Positions 1-11,472 of a stretch of DNA of 64,000 bases are shown here, one piece after another. The notes beneath the pieces were generated by a model. The model was not told where the DNA came from. It saw only the letters and a list, made by a program, of their open reading frames with translations, and ran no database searches. Source of the DNA: Lingula anatina (lineage: Eukaryota > Brachiopoda > Lingulata > Lingulida > Lingulidae); the NCBI RefSeq assembly GCF_001039355.2, contig NW_019776079.1, positions 126,001-190,000 of the forward strand, written 5' to 3'. The position numbers and the translations under genes were made by a program. How positions within the stretch are numbered: position 1 is the stretch's first letter; each line of letters begins with the position of its first letter.

Positions 1-3000
1 ATCTGTCTGGTACCATCAGATTGTCATAGGTGGTGACAGAAACACCTTGTTCATGTTTTTGTATTCTCTGAATATATATCAATCATTGCTCATTTTTTCT
101 CTATAAAAAACAATGATGAAGAATACATGTATTTTCCTCAGAGTCCATTCAAAATGAATAGGCTGTTTTTGTATTTTATTTATTAGGTGCACTTTTGAAC
201 AGTAAGATTTCCCAGTATTTAGAGGAAAGTGCGCTCAAATTTAATGACAAGCTATCGAGTGTGGAACAGCAAGAAATAAAAAGTTAAAGACTTGATCTGT
301 ATTTCAGCCATATTAAATCTCCAAAAAGATTTCAACTAAAACAATTAGATGGTAGGCAATTCAGGGGTGAATGATACGCCAATACCCTTGTAAAATACTC
401 TTAGACTAATTATTGTAATGTTAATTTTTAAACATGACCTACATTTTATTTTACTGTACATAACCTAACAGTAAATGCCACAAACATCTCAGAAACACAG
501 TTTGGGATTTATGGAACAATGGATACTTTATCTGACAATGACAGCAACAGCATAAGAGATCCAGTGATAACAATATACACATAAACTTACAATATCTGTG
601 AATGGGTTGTTCAAATGGTACGTTTTGCCATTCAGGACAGAGATAAAATTTTATAACAATGAAGTTAAGCTTCAGGCTTCCTATATTTCTCAGTCAGAAG
701 TCACTGATATAATAGCTAACAAAGCAAAGAAATGAATCAGTAAATGTCAAGACATAAGTTTAACACCCTAAAAGGAAGAAAACAGTTTTTGTCAAAAATA
801 TTTCTGCTAGAGTATTTTCAGTGAATGCTATTTTTAAATTTGATCTTTGGAAGAGACTCTTATATAGAATTTCTTGAATTGTTGACAACTAAAATATCAA
901 ATTCTATTACAATCAAACCATAAAATCATTTTTACATAAATAGTGTAAGTATTGCTGCATTTTAACTGGGATTTTAAAAGAGAAAGAAAAAATGGACAAA
1001 TATGCAAAATAAAAAGAAACAAAACAAAAATGAAAATAAAAGAAAAAAAATATTAAGAGAAAAAATCACTGATAAAATGGCATAGAGAAAAATAGCCATA
1101 ATCACAAAGAAGTGTGTTAAGAACATAAGTAATATCTTGGCAAGCTCCAGGCCTTCACATCAAGTCTTACGCCTGGGGTGTGCATGTTCGTACTGGTTGG
1201 TACGCCTCTCTCCTCACTGTCTCCATGTTTGCTAACAGCACTCCTCACTTATGACATGTTACAACAATGGCTGCTATCCATGGGCACCTGACAATTGCAG
1301 GTTACCGAGATACAAGAGAAAAAATCCCTTTGAAACCAGACCTCCTAGGTTTGTATTGAAGGAAATTCAGGTGTAGCACATATTTCTGTAGTGAGTGTCT
1401 TTAGATCTCCCAGAGTGATAATAGGATAGAGATATGACCACAGGTGCTTGCTATAATGATACCCTTCTGTTTATTTTATTATATCAAAAGCAGTAAAAAA
1501 AGATGAAAATTAGATATTATTATTCAAATGAGATCAAAGGTCATGGTCCTTCATTAAATCCTTCACAGCATAACTTCTCAGTTTAACTCATCATACTATA
1601 GTGGACATGCCTGTCAAGGTATTTTGCCATGGGTCTTTCTCTTATCCGATCAGCCTTAGTTAACAACCTGAACATGTTCGCACAAACTATGTGCCTGACA
1701 ACATAGTTTGCAGCAAAGTCGCGTGGCGGGATCACTGTGACAATATGGGGCTACCACATCTGACAGATCATACTGCAACTCACTACTATCTTATCATATA
1801 GATTATATTTTTAAAAATTACTGACAAAAAAAAAAAGAAAGAGAAAAGGGGAAAAACTGACCTGAAGGAAATTAAAAACTATCGGGTATATGCAAATTTT
1901 GTCAGAAGCTGTAATAAATTAATAATAATCCAAAAGTTATTCTATTTAGATGAAAGAGGCACTTGACTCAAAAATGTAATTCTTTTGATGGTCACATACC
2001 TGACAGCAAAAGACAACGGCGACACAAGGATTGCTGCAACAGCTGCAGGGCTGAAACCTGGCTGCCACACAATACTCAAATTGCAAGTCATTGTTTTGGT
2101 CAGCTCTAAGCTAAAGCCAACTCCCAACACAATGAATGAAATATGCACATGCCTGGCCACAATCCTTCTTTGGAATCGGAATAATTTATCAACTATAAAT
2201 TTTTGTTGTTGTGTATGAAGTCACCACAATGCCAAATTTTGAAGACAATTGCAGACAGGTAGGAAGTTACTTTTCACTTCATTTTACTCTCATATTTGAT
2301 TTATAATTGGTTATATTATAATAGTGTAACAATTATGATAATGTATCAATTATTTAAAAATTGCTTCAAACTTGCTGACTAAACTTGTGTAGAGCTAATC
2401 AAAGCAAGTCAAATAACAACATAAGCAACAATTTTTTGCACTGTGCAGAGTTAACCTGGATGCAATTACCATAAAAAATGTTCTTCAATTCAAGTTTGAA
2501 ATATTTTGTAAATCAGCAAGTACAGAAGAAATTTTCAATTAATTTTTGAGATGATTTTCCTTCCTGTCCATTGAATTGTCTGAGCTCAGGGCTTCCCTGG
2601 TATTAAGATAAAAGAGGTGTTAAAGAGAGCAATTAAGAAACCATCAAAGTGTCTGTTCTACAGGCACAAACATTCAGGATAACAATACAATAAAGCAGTG
2701 CTCAGTCTGTAAAATGCAGCAGACAGCAATAAATTCAAACGATAAAAATACCTGTAACAGTTTTCATGCCTACCCCATTCAATTAGCATAATGAAGGGAG
2801 ATAATAATAGCTTTTGTTGAAAATTAACTTTGTGAGTTGGTGATAAAGCCAAGGCTAATGGTTAATTTCATTGTGTTTTTCCACTGTTTTCAGCCATTAG
2901 CTCTTTACAGGTTTAAAGACACCCAGGCCATTTGCGCGCTCAGAATACCAAGAGTAAGAGGGTGTGAAGGCATTAAATTGGTTATGACTTTTTTCTGTTG

Positions 3001-6000
3001 TTACACCTGGCTACTGTGCTATCTGTGAGAATATCAGAGACATTTAGGTTTCCTCAATTTGTGTCATATTGCCATTTGTATAAACATGTAACAGCCAAAT
3101 ACATGGAAGGCACACACATGCATAAAACAACAATAAACCAAAAAAAAAAAAAAAAAAAATGCATTTGTGAAATAAGAGGCACAAGCTGTTTTCTGTATTT
3201 TTTCATTTCTTGTCAAATGGCTGGCTTTTTAAAAATCATAATCTGATCCAATTTTCAAATGAAAAAATTTGTAAAGGCAGTTTCATGTTCAAGAGGCAAA
3301 TCTTTCAAATGTTCTTAAAGTTAATGTGCTTTGTTTTATCAACTGTAGTATATAGCTCTAAGATCTCTATTAAGGACAACATTGTTGCCAAGTTGCCCCT
3401 TTTCAACCCATTGTTTTCGCACCAAGGTTCACGCTTCCAAGTGCAAAAAAGATTTAGCTAAAAAATCATAGCAGACCCATAAATACAGATAAAGGGCAGT
3501 TCCAATGAAACTTAAACAATGTAACTCACCTTGTGACATTAAGTTTACAAATGACAGATTTTTTCAAAATGAACTAATTAGAAAGTTGGGAGAAAGCACT
3601 ATCTATTGAAAATGACACCCTAAATGACAAAGTAAATAACAGAGTAAAATATTTTTAAAAATCCTTTCAGAATAATTCCTTAAAATCCACCAATGCCTGG
3701 TTTCAGTTGATTTAAAGAAGGAAAAATAGTTCATTTTAAGAAGTGTGGTAGTTTTTTACATGCATTTGTACCCATCACACAGAAGAAGGAAGGGCTGTCG
3801 TATACTGTTATAAAAAAGGATGCCTTATCATAGTACTAGACATGCCACTAAATTTTAGTTCAGATAAACATCTAATTTATTAAAATGTAACAAAAACAAT
3901 TTGAATTTCAAAACAATGCAGAGCTTACCCTGTAATCTACATAATAATGAATTTAATCTATGAATAATTCTTGTCAAAAATGTGCCCATTGTGATATACC
4001 ATGCTTGGTTAAGCAGCAGACTTCTAAACAACTGAGCAGTACGAGATATCTTTAAAGGGACTTTAATGAGTGTAAGGTAAAAACATCAGGCAAAGCCAAA
4101 CCTCCATTTTAATCAAAATACTCTTATTCACATGAACATTATAATTTTTCTTGGTAGATATTTTATATCTATAAAGAAATGGCCAAGAGAGATTGCAATC
4201 ATGAAAAAGTATCATTGTCAAATTATAATTCCATGTACCTGTTACAAATGAAAAATTTTTTCCTTTTTCCTGTTTTTAACTATAAATTCACAACATTCCG
4301 CCATATATGTCAGATTAAAGCTAATTACATATTTTTACACCTTGATGTGCATTATCTTATCAAATCACTTGCTACAGAGTGGTACAAAACAACTGCAGGG
4401 TAACGTATTGAATACAAAAAGCTTTTCTATCTCCATAACTATAGCAACCTTCCGACCCGCTCCACGTCAATTATCTTATTGAAATACAATGGAAATAATG
4501 GGTCTTTTACAGCTCTACCATCAGAGCATGCACGCCTTGTCAAGAGATAAGCTAAGGATTACTTTCACTTGCAATGGGATTCACCCATTTAAAAAAAAGG
4601 GAGAAAAAGTCAGAATTTTTTTCATACTTGAAAGATTCCATCCAAAATAATAAAAACTACAAACCATCTACACAAAGGAACAGAATATTTTACAATTGCA
4701 TTTCAAGTCTACCACAGCACAGGTGAGGAGCATGCCAAGATCACAATACTAAACCATCTTAATAAACCAACTCTTTCCGCCCCCTCCACCGCCAGGTGGA
4801 ACCTGCTCCCCATTCTTTAACTGGACAATAAGTCATTAACCAAAGATTGTGGTTTTGTTAAAAACATAATAAAATACATTAAGAACTCTTTTAGTTTCAG
4901 ATCTTCATCCCAAGGTGTCAGAAGTCTACAGGTGAAAACACTGCCTTCAGCCTTCAGGCCAGCAAATTGTGGCCACTGTGTTTTCTATTGTAAATAAGGT
5001 GAGTTACAATTTTCATAAACAATTGGGAGACAAAATGCATTCTGCATTATGCAGTCAATAAGAAGAATGCATTAGATTTGGTTGAAATGTCTGTTAAAAA
5101 GAACTATTGTCATTTACTTTCAGGTGAGGACATTTTAGGTATTTTTTGTTCTAATTCATTTATGTCAAATTATATAACAACTCTTTATTTAACTATCTGT
5201 GGTGGCAAGTACAGTTCTTATATGAGATTATCTAAATGGGACCCCACTGGGAGCATTTTCTTCACACGAGCAACATACTGTAATGGAAGTGAAATGATAA
5301 ATGAACACTGTAAACAGTTGTAACAATTAAGGTTTACTTTTAAAATCAAAGACAACTAATTTTTTTGGTATGCCATTCCATTTTATCAGGCCATCTAAAC
5401 AAAATTGCCATTTGTGATTTTGAGCTGCTGGTTTGTGATTCTGAAAGCCAAATAAACTGCAATTTGAAGGTGCCAACATAAAAATACTTGTTGCAAAGAC
5501 CACAATATAAATAGCAAACCACAAGTCCACTCACCTGTCTGTTGGGCATGTACGTGTATTCCAGAACAAGAATGCATTACACTGTATAAAAGTTTGATTC
5601 ATTTGATGCTTGATATTTATTATAAGAGCTAAATTAATTAATAGAAAATAGATATTTGCAAGTTGGTGCAAACATTTCTTCAATTTCGTGTATCTTATTT
5701 GTAACTCTTTTTCGACTTAAATTTCTGAAAGCTCCAACATGCAGTTCCTGGTATCTTCTGCCATGTTGAAAATAGTTCAGGGTTGAGAAAAAGAACCCGA
5801 CTGTAAACAGCATGAGGCCCAAATGAAAGCTGACCAAATTATTTTCAGTTAATACTGTGGGGCTTGCATCAAGAAATTGTGGTTTAAGCTGTTAATATGA
5901 CGTTTGTAATCACAAACAAACCGCTTGAAATAAAAAATGGCAATCATCACATGACCTTCTTAATCAAAATCTTTCTGTGCTTTCTTAACTACCATATATA

Positions 6001-9000
6001 TATATTTTTTTTTTCCTCAAAAAGGTAAAATATAATAAAATTTCTTCTTAAACCATTACATAACACAACCCAAATCAAAATTTCACATTGATTTTCACCA
6101 TGATCAATAAGCATGTTTCAATTATCCTAATCAAATCTTTAAGATAGATAAAAGCATGTTGGCAAAAATATATTTAGAATAATTCATATTTGATAAATAT
6201 CTTTTAAATCATCTCAACAGAATGATGTTTATTTTACACAAGAATAAAAGAAGAACCATAGTTAATAGTTTTGATATTTTGGACTCACAAGATCTGTTCA
6301 CTTCCATCTCAAAAACATTTTTTACTTTTAAGTCTTTCTACCAACTGTCCAGAACACATGCTACAAGTACAAGGCTGACTGAGAGAAAACTGAGAGAGAA
6401 CTGAGTATGTTGCATTACATCTTGCATAAGGTCTCAGCTTAGGCAAAAGCACACTAATAGCTCTTAATTTCAATCTAAGAAAGCTACAGACACTAAAACA
6501 CAACAAGCTTGCACACAGGTTTGCCTTGTCTAAATGTACCTATTGCACCAGGAGCAGGTTTTTGTCAGATCCATAAGCACCCTCAGCAGTGCATGAGAGG
6601 ACAGGGGTCGCAGTCCAGTTAAGCAGAACTACTACTATACACTCCATGCTATAGAAGAGCTATTAAAATAAATGATGGTTTAATCATACACACAGGGGGG
6701 ACATAAAATTTCTAAAAAAGAAACCTCAATTTGAAGTAATACAAAGGATAGAAGATTGATGCAACGAAAAAGCCATCAAAAATAACTGCCAAGAGCAAGT
6801 TATTTTTTTCAATTTTCTCTATTTTGAATAACAATTGGTGCTTGTTTATAACAGCCTCATATCTAATATAATTACTTCAACACTTCATCTTTAAAAATGA
6901 AAAAAAAATTAACACAATGAAATTCCATTTTATGCAGAAAGGCAATAAAGGCCTTTAATTAACATTTTACTCAAAATACATTACTTATAACACTTCAAGG
7001 ATGTTATACTTATCATACACCTCTCATATTGTGAAAGAGTTTTTTTAAACCATGTATCTTGCAATGCCAACTGAAAATTGTGTATCAAATTGTGTTAGAT
7101 GGGCCTCATATCTCTTCTGGCCTGTCTCTTCACCAGTTAAATGTGCATCCAACGATTAGTGATATTCAAATGCGCCTCACTAAGACATCGGGATTTGTTC
7201 TTCAAAATATCCAAACCAAACAAAAGAATGAACAATTAAAACACATATTATCTACTTTCTTTTTCAGAATTTCACTGCACTAAATGATTTTTTATGTGAA
7301 ATGAAAGCACAGTTCAATATCCATATGCAGCTGATTTGTCATCAGCAAAAAAAATAAATAAAAAGGTACATGAAGGCATTTATGATAAATGTATGATAGA
7401 TAATGTGAGAAAATGAATAAAAGCTTTGATGTCTTCATTTTAATGATCAATTTATCAACATTATTTATATTATACTATGAAATTAATTGTTAGTAAGCAC
7501 ATTTGATAAATCAAATTAACATTCCTGAACCGAGTGTACTTGCTAAAACCTCAAAACTTGTTTACTTGTGAAACAAAGCAATTCTTATACAACAACCAAT
7601 GCAAAGTTACAGACATTTTAGAGCTGAAGAGAACAAAAAAGTCAGAAACTTGAGTAAATTAGTAACTAAATCAGTCAGCATGACCAGAAAGTGCAGGGCT
7701 TAAGTTGAATACTGCAGATTCTATGGAAAATGTGGGACTCTTGGATGTTCTTCCAATGATGATGAAGCTTATGTGCATACGTTTTCTACAAAACCTTTTT
7801 ACATTTTTTTAATCATCACATGACTACATCTTAGCCTATTTTCAAATATCTCTATTTAGTCATAATTCAGTAGTATCAACAATCATTTTATTTGATTTTC
7901 TTTAAAAAGAGTACATTTATTTTAAGTTACTTGCTACTTAGCCCCAATTCAATACATCACAGAGTAGTTAACTAAATTTTGCATGTGTAAAAAATTGAAA
8001 AACCAAAACTGAAAATCTATCATAAGTTAATAGTGCTCTTAATAGTGCTCAGAGTAATACTGGGTTCCCATGCCTAGATCGATCCATCTCGATCGGTCTA
8101 ACTCCCTGGGGAATCTCACTAGATTGCTATCAACCTAACTAGCTAAAATGTCTGTCACACCTACTGAATCAGCTAGGGTAAAGATAATTACCCCCTAACA
8201 GCTTTACTAGGCATGACAGACATTTAAGCCGGTTACATTGATAGCAATTTAGTGAGACTCCCCAGGGAGATAGATCGATCCAAATATCTGCGGGAATGGT
8301 CCCTAATAGAGTGTAGTTATATCCTTGTATTTGCTCAAACAATATATAATTACCACAGGAATAATGTATTAGTTTTCCTTTCTTGTTAACTCTGTATCTT
8401 TGTATTATTTCATTGTATGTACGTATTACTACAGCTCCTACATAAGAGGCTTATTTCAAACAGAAGTGACAGACAAAATAGCTTATTTATCGGCAGATCA
8501 CCTGGTTTTGTTCTTTTCTAATTCAATATCAGTGAACCCTGCATCTTTTTCTTTCATACACAACATACGGTACTTTGACACTTTATCAAAGTACTGATCA
8601 AAATGTGATCACATGTGCTACAAAAGAATTCACTGCCTACATATTTTCTCAGATATCCTAAAAATGTTTGTCTCTATACATTTTCTTCTATTTCTCTAAG
8701 CTGCAGTCTGTACATTATCCTTTGAATATTTTATTTATCCTACTTTACTTGAATTAGTACTACAGCCCTGTAACACATCAGTCAATTTAAAAAGAAATAA
8801 AAAGATGCAGCGATCACTTCAATCCTTCACCACCTGAATCATAAAATGAAATGCTCATTTTTATCTTCATCAAAAAATTATAGGATTCTTTTTTCAAAAA
8901 TCAAATTAGTGGGGATAAAATAAACATCAATTTGAAGCAAATAACTCCTCTTAAAAATCTTCAAAAAATCTACTTGTAAAACAAATTAACATCATTAATA

Positions 9001-9891
9001 TTCTGGGTATGACAAGCATTTCATTCAGCTTCATAGGACAATCAGCCTTGATTACTGTGGGGGATAAAACTTCATTTGTGATAATAGATCCTAAAATTTG
9101 AAAGATAACCAATGCTAATGTGAATCATCTGAGATAGCACAAAGACTCCTGAAATAATGTAAAATCAAGCAAGATTTCATGGGATTTGGAGGAGAGTGGG
9201 GTCATAAATAATAGCCAACTAGTATAGTGGCAATGTAATATTAAAACTGTCAGAATTTATCCATTGCATGTATAATTTTGTTTGTTCTCTATTATACAGT
9301 CTATTGCACAAAAGTGCCGAACTAAACATATTTAGAGTGCAACTACTTTATTTCTTTCAATAAAGACATTCCTAACATGTAGAGGTTCACCCTTATTGCT
9401 GAAATGCCCCGCCTCAAGTGAATTTTGCACAATTTTCAGTTTCACAGTCTGGTTCTACATTATCTCAGATGATTTACATTACTACTTACCTCACCTCACC
9501 AAATGCTTTCCCAGATTCCACTGGATTTACCCTGATATGAAAATATTACATAGAACACAAAAACAAACCTCCTCATGGGGAGACTATTATCTTAAATCAC
9601 CTCATAGGGTGACTGTGATAATCATTTGGCATTTCCAATGTTTGTCTACTCAAATGCAAGAAAAACAACTAATCAATGTGACATGTACAAACAATACCCA
9701 ATGATTTCACTATATGGGTTTTGCAAAGTGGAGCATAGTAATTAGAATTATAACTCCTTTTCACTTCAATTCACCTTCACCTGCCAATAACAAAACCTTG
9801 ACCTATTACAGGGATTAGGCTGAAACTTTCAGTTAATACAGGTGTTCTTTTTACATGGAATAGAATAGACAATTTCACCACTATCCCTTAC
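1..9891 (-). other. BCAT intron, downstream exons not found in the window
   Basis: This stretch follows the donor of BCAT coding exon 2 on the minus strand, so it should be intron. I searched it by eye for the next BCAT segment (the LFEG.KAF region and later PLP-site motifs) and found none, so the remaining exons probably lie beyond the left edge. It holds AT-rich unique sequence, a poly(A) run near 3140-3160, one inverted-repeat transposon (8062-8303) and only short chance reading frames. A GC-richer block at about 1985-2190 is discussed among the rejected items. Confidence 0.6.
8062..8303. mobile_element. MITE-like inverted repeat, GATCGATC family, copy 1
   Basis: The two halves are long imperfect reverse complements. 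The left arm contains CTAGATCGATCC, then ACTCCCTGGGGA, TCACTAGATTGCTATCAA and AAATGTCTGTC. The right arm carries the complements in reverse order (GACAGACATTT, TTGATAGCAATTTAGTGAGA, TCCCCAGGGAGATAGATCGATCC). The ends are GGGTTCCCAT and ATGGTCCC. There is no coding capacity, so it would be non-autonomous. A second member lies at 53329-53554. A TA-containing target duplication is possible but not clear. The superfamily is unassigned. Confidence 0.8.
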
Positions 9892-10092
9892 CTCTACAGC
9901 ATAGTGAAGTGCCTTGGCCCCAGGGTGCAGAGACAGGTTGTGGAGGGGGGTTATCCTAGGCTTTCCCCAGCCTGAATCACGGTGCCACTCCACCTCTAAC
10001 ATGTGGTCCGAGAATTCCTTCCCAAACACAAGGCTGTTGGGATCAGGCTTAGGTCTCAGAGTTTTGGAAAGTTCAATCTCCAAGTCATCATA
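9892..10092 (-). CDS. BCAT: Branched-chain amino acid aminotransferase, coding exon 2
   Basis: This exon encodes residues 16-82 of a BCAT, the PLP enzyme that moves the amino group between leucine, isoleucine or valine and 2-oxoglutarate. It reads [10 protein letters not shown], then [38 protein letters not shown] and ALHYAVE, matching the N-terminal domain of vertebrate BCAT1/BCAT2 almost position for position. The Phe in LVFG and the Tyr in ALHY match substrate-pocket residues Phe30 and Tyr70 of human BCATm. The exon is bounded by a TAG acceptor at 10095-10093 and a GTAAGG donor from 9891. Both boundaries are phase 0 and the length is 67 codons. The next residues in the family (LFEG) are missing because the gene continues to the left. 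The PLP lysine is therefore not visible. Confidence 0.95.
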
Positions 10093-11427
10093 CTACATAT
10101 ATTTAAAATACAAACAATTGTAACTTGAAATCCTGATGGGTAACAAGTTCAAATTCATATCTAAATTACTAACAAAGTCTTTATATGGAACATGAAATGA
10201 TTTCTGTTAAATCAATCCTCCTCTCTAAATCAACTATTATCAAAACAGCTTTGTAACTTTGTCATTGCATTAACATAAATTTCTTAAAGCAGATTCTGTT
10301 GGTTCAAACATAATATCATCCTAAAATTTCTGTTAATTTTTCCTTTTTGAGAGGGGTTTTGGACAAAATAAGCTAGGATTGCCAAGATTGAAAAAGAAAA
10401 ATTGGTAGCACTACTGCACATACACAAATGCTAGTAATAATAATAACTTTAAAAGAGTAGGGCACCAGCTTTATTGTTAACTGTGACTACAGAGACCCAT
10501 GTACATGTATGTGTGAGAATTAATCAGACTCAGGCTCACCTTGAAAGTGCTCGAGGAAGCTGAAAGACATCTGACTATGTTTAAATTTCCACAATGTTTC
10601 AAAGGGTGACATAATGAGGTCTGGAATATAAATTATTTAGAAAGTTGCAAATGTTGTTGGTAAGTGAAAGAAGGCAATGAATTCATTCCTTTACATGTGT
10701 AAGTAGGTCAATATAATTACATTTAAAAGCTACTTCCAAATAATAATTATTTAAAATAGTTAGAGTAATTTAGGTGAAAATTAAAATTTGAAATCTTTTT
10801 TTGATTATGTAAGTCCAACGATTTATATGTTGGAAGTACTGCTTCATAAGTGATTAAACTCAATTTATTTTAATAAAACGTAATAATTAATAGCCACGTT
10901 ACTATGTTGTGCATCAGAAATATAAAGATTCTGCCATTTTGCAGTTTTACATCCATAACAAAAATGTAACTTTCACTGTAACCCCAGTTTTTCTCAGTTA
11001 ATAAGGTCATTTTCCTGGTCTATCACAAAAGTTAAAACGTCATTAGTGTAGACAGGTAACCCTCACAAGGCTCCAGATTAATTATTATTATTATGTGCAC
11101 TTTTCTCTACCACACAGTGCAAAAATGTGCCATGAATTAACCAGTAACATATCAGTAAAAATCAAGTAAAAATCCATCTTTGGCCCTGGTATAGGGTAGT
11201 GGACAGGCACACGTTCTTACAATAACTGTTTTTGTTGATCAAGAAACCTTCACTGGTCAAGAACTCGAAGAAGCGGTAAACCACCGTGGTAATTGATTTG
11301 GACACATAAAAAAGCAATTAATACTGCGTTTTATCATGTGGACATACAAAACCAAAGTCAATATCATAAATTACTTAACATGCATTTAAAGATTTTGTTG
11401 TTGTTGATCATGTAAGGTATTACTTAC
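10093..11427 (-). other. BCAT intron 1
   Basis: This is a 1,335-bp GT-AG intron between BCAT coding exons 1 and 2. The donor is GTAAGT (minus strand from 11427) and the acceptor TAG at 10095-10093. It is AT-rich with no repeat or exon that I recognise. Confidence 0.85.
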
Positions 11428-11472
11428 GAAATCTCGGATCCTTCTCAGCATGACCTTGTTGACAGTCGCCAT
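11428..11472 (-). CDS. BCAT: BCAT coding exon 1, possible mitochondrial presequence
   Basis: This is the first coding exon: ATG at 11472, then MATVNKVMLRRIRDF, ending at a consensus GTAAGT donor. Phase 0 splicing gives RDF-YDDLEIE, which aligns with the FKAADLQLE start of mature human BCAT2 and the FKAKDL region of BCAT1. The 15-residue leader is basic (Lys6, Arg10, Arg11, Arg13) with no acidic residue before Asp14, as in a short mitochondrial presequence. Mitochondrial location is therefore inferred, not shown. The start sits in AAAATGGCGAC, a good Kozak context and a YY1-type motif, which favours it. The frame stays open upstream to another ATG at 11574, so a longer N terminus cannot be excluded. 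Confidence 0.85.

Noticed and set aside
1993-2190. Exon-like segment on the minus strand (RHVHISFIVLGVGFSLEL, then FSPAAVAAILVSPLSF) ending at a GTATGT donor
   Set aside because: It is GC-richer than its surroundings and could encode membrane segments, but it does not match any BCAT region, the acceptor lacks a pyrimidine tract, and an equally open frame runs on the other strand. It could be an exon of another gene, but I cannot support it.
3140-3160. Poly(A) run that might mark a retroposon tail
   Set aside because: No upstream gene-like or SINE-like body and no flanking target duplication seen.
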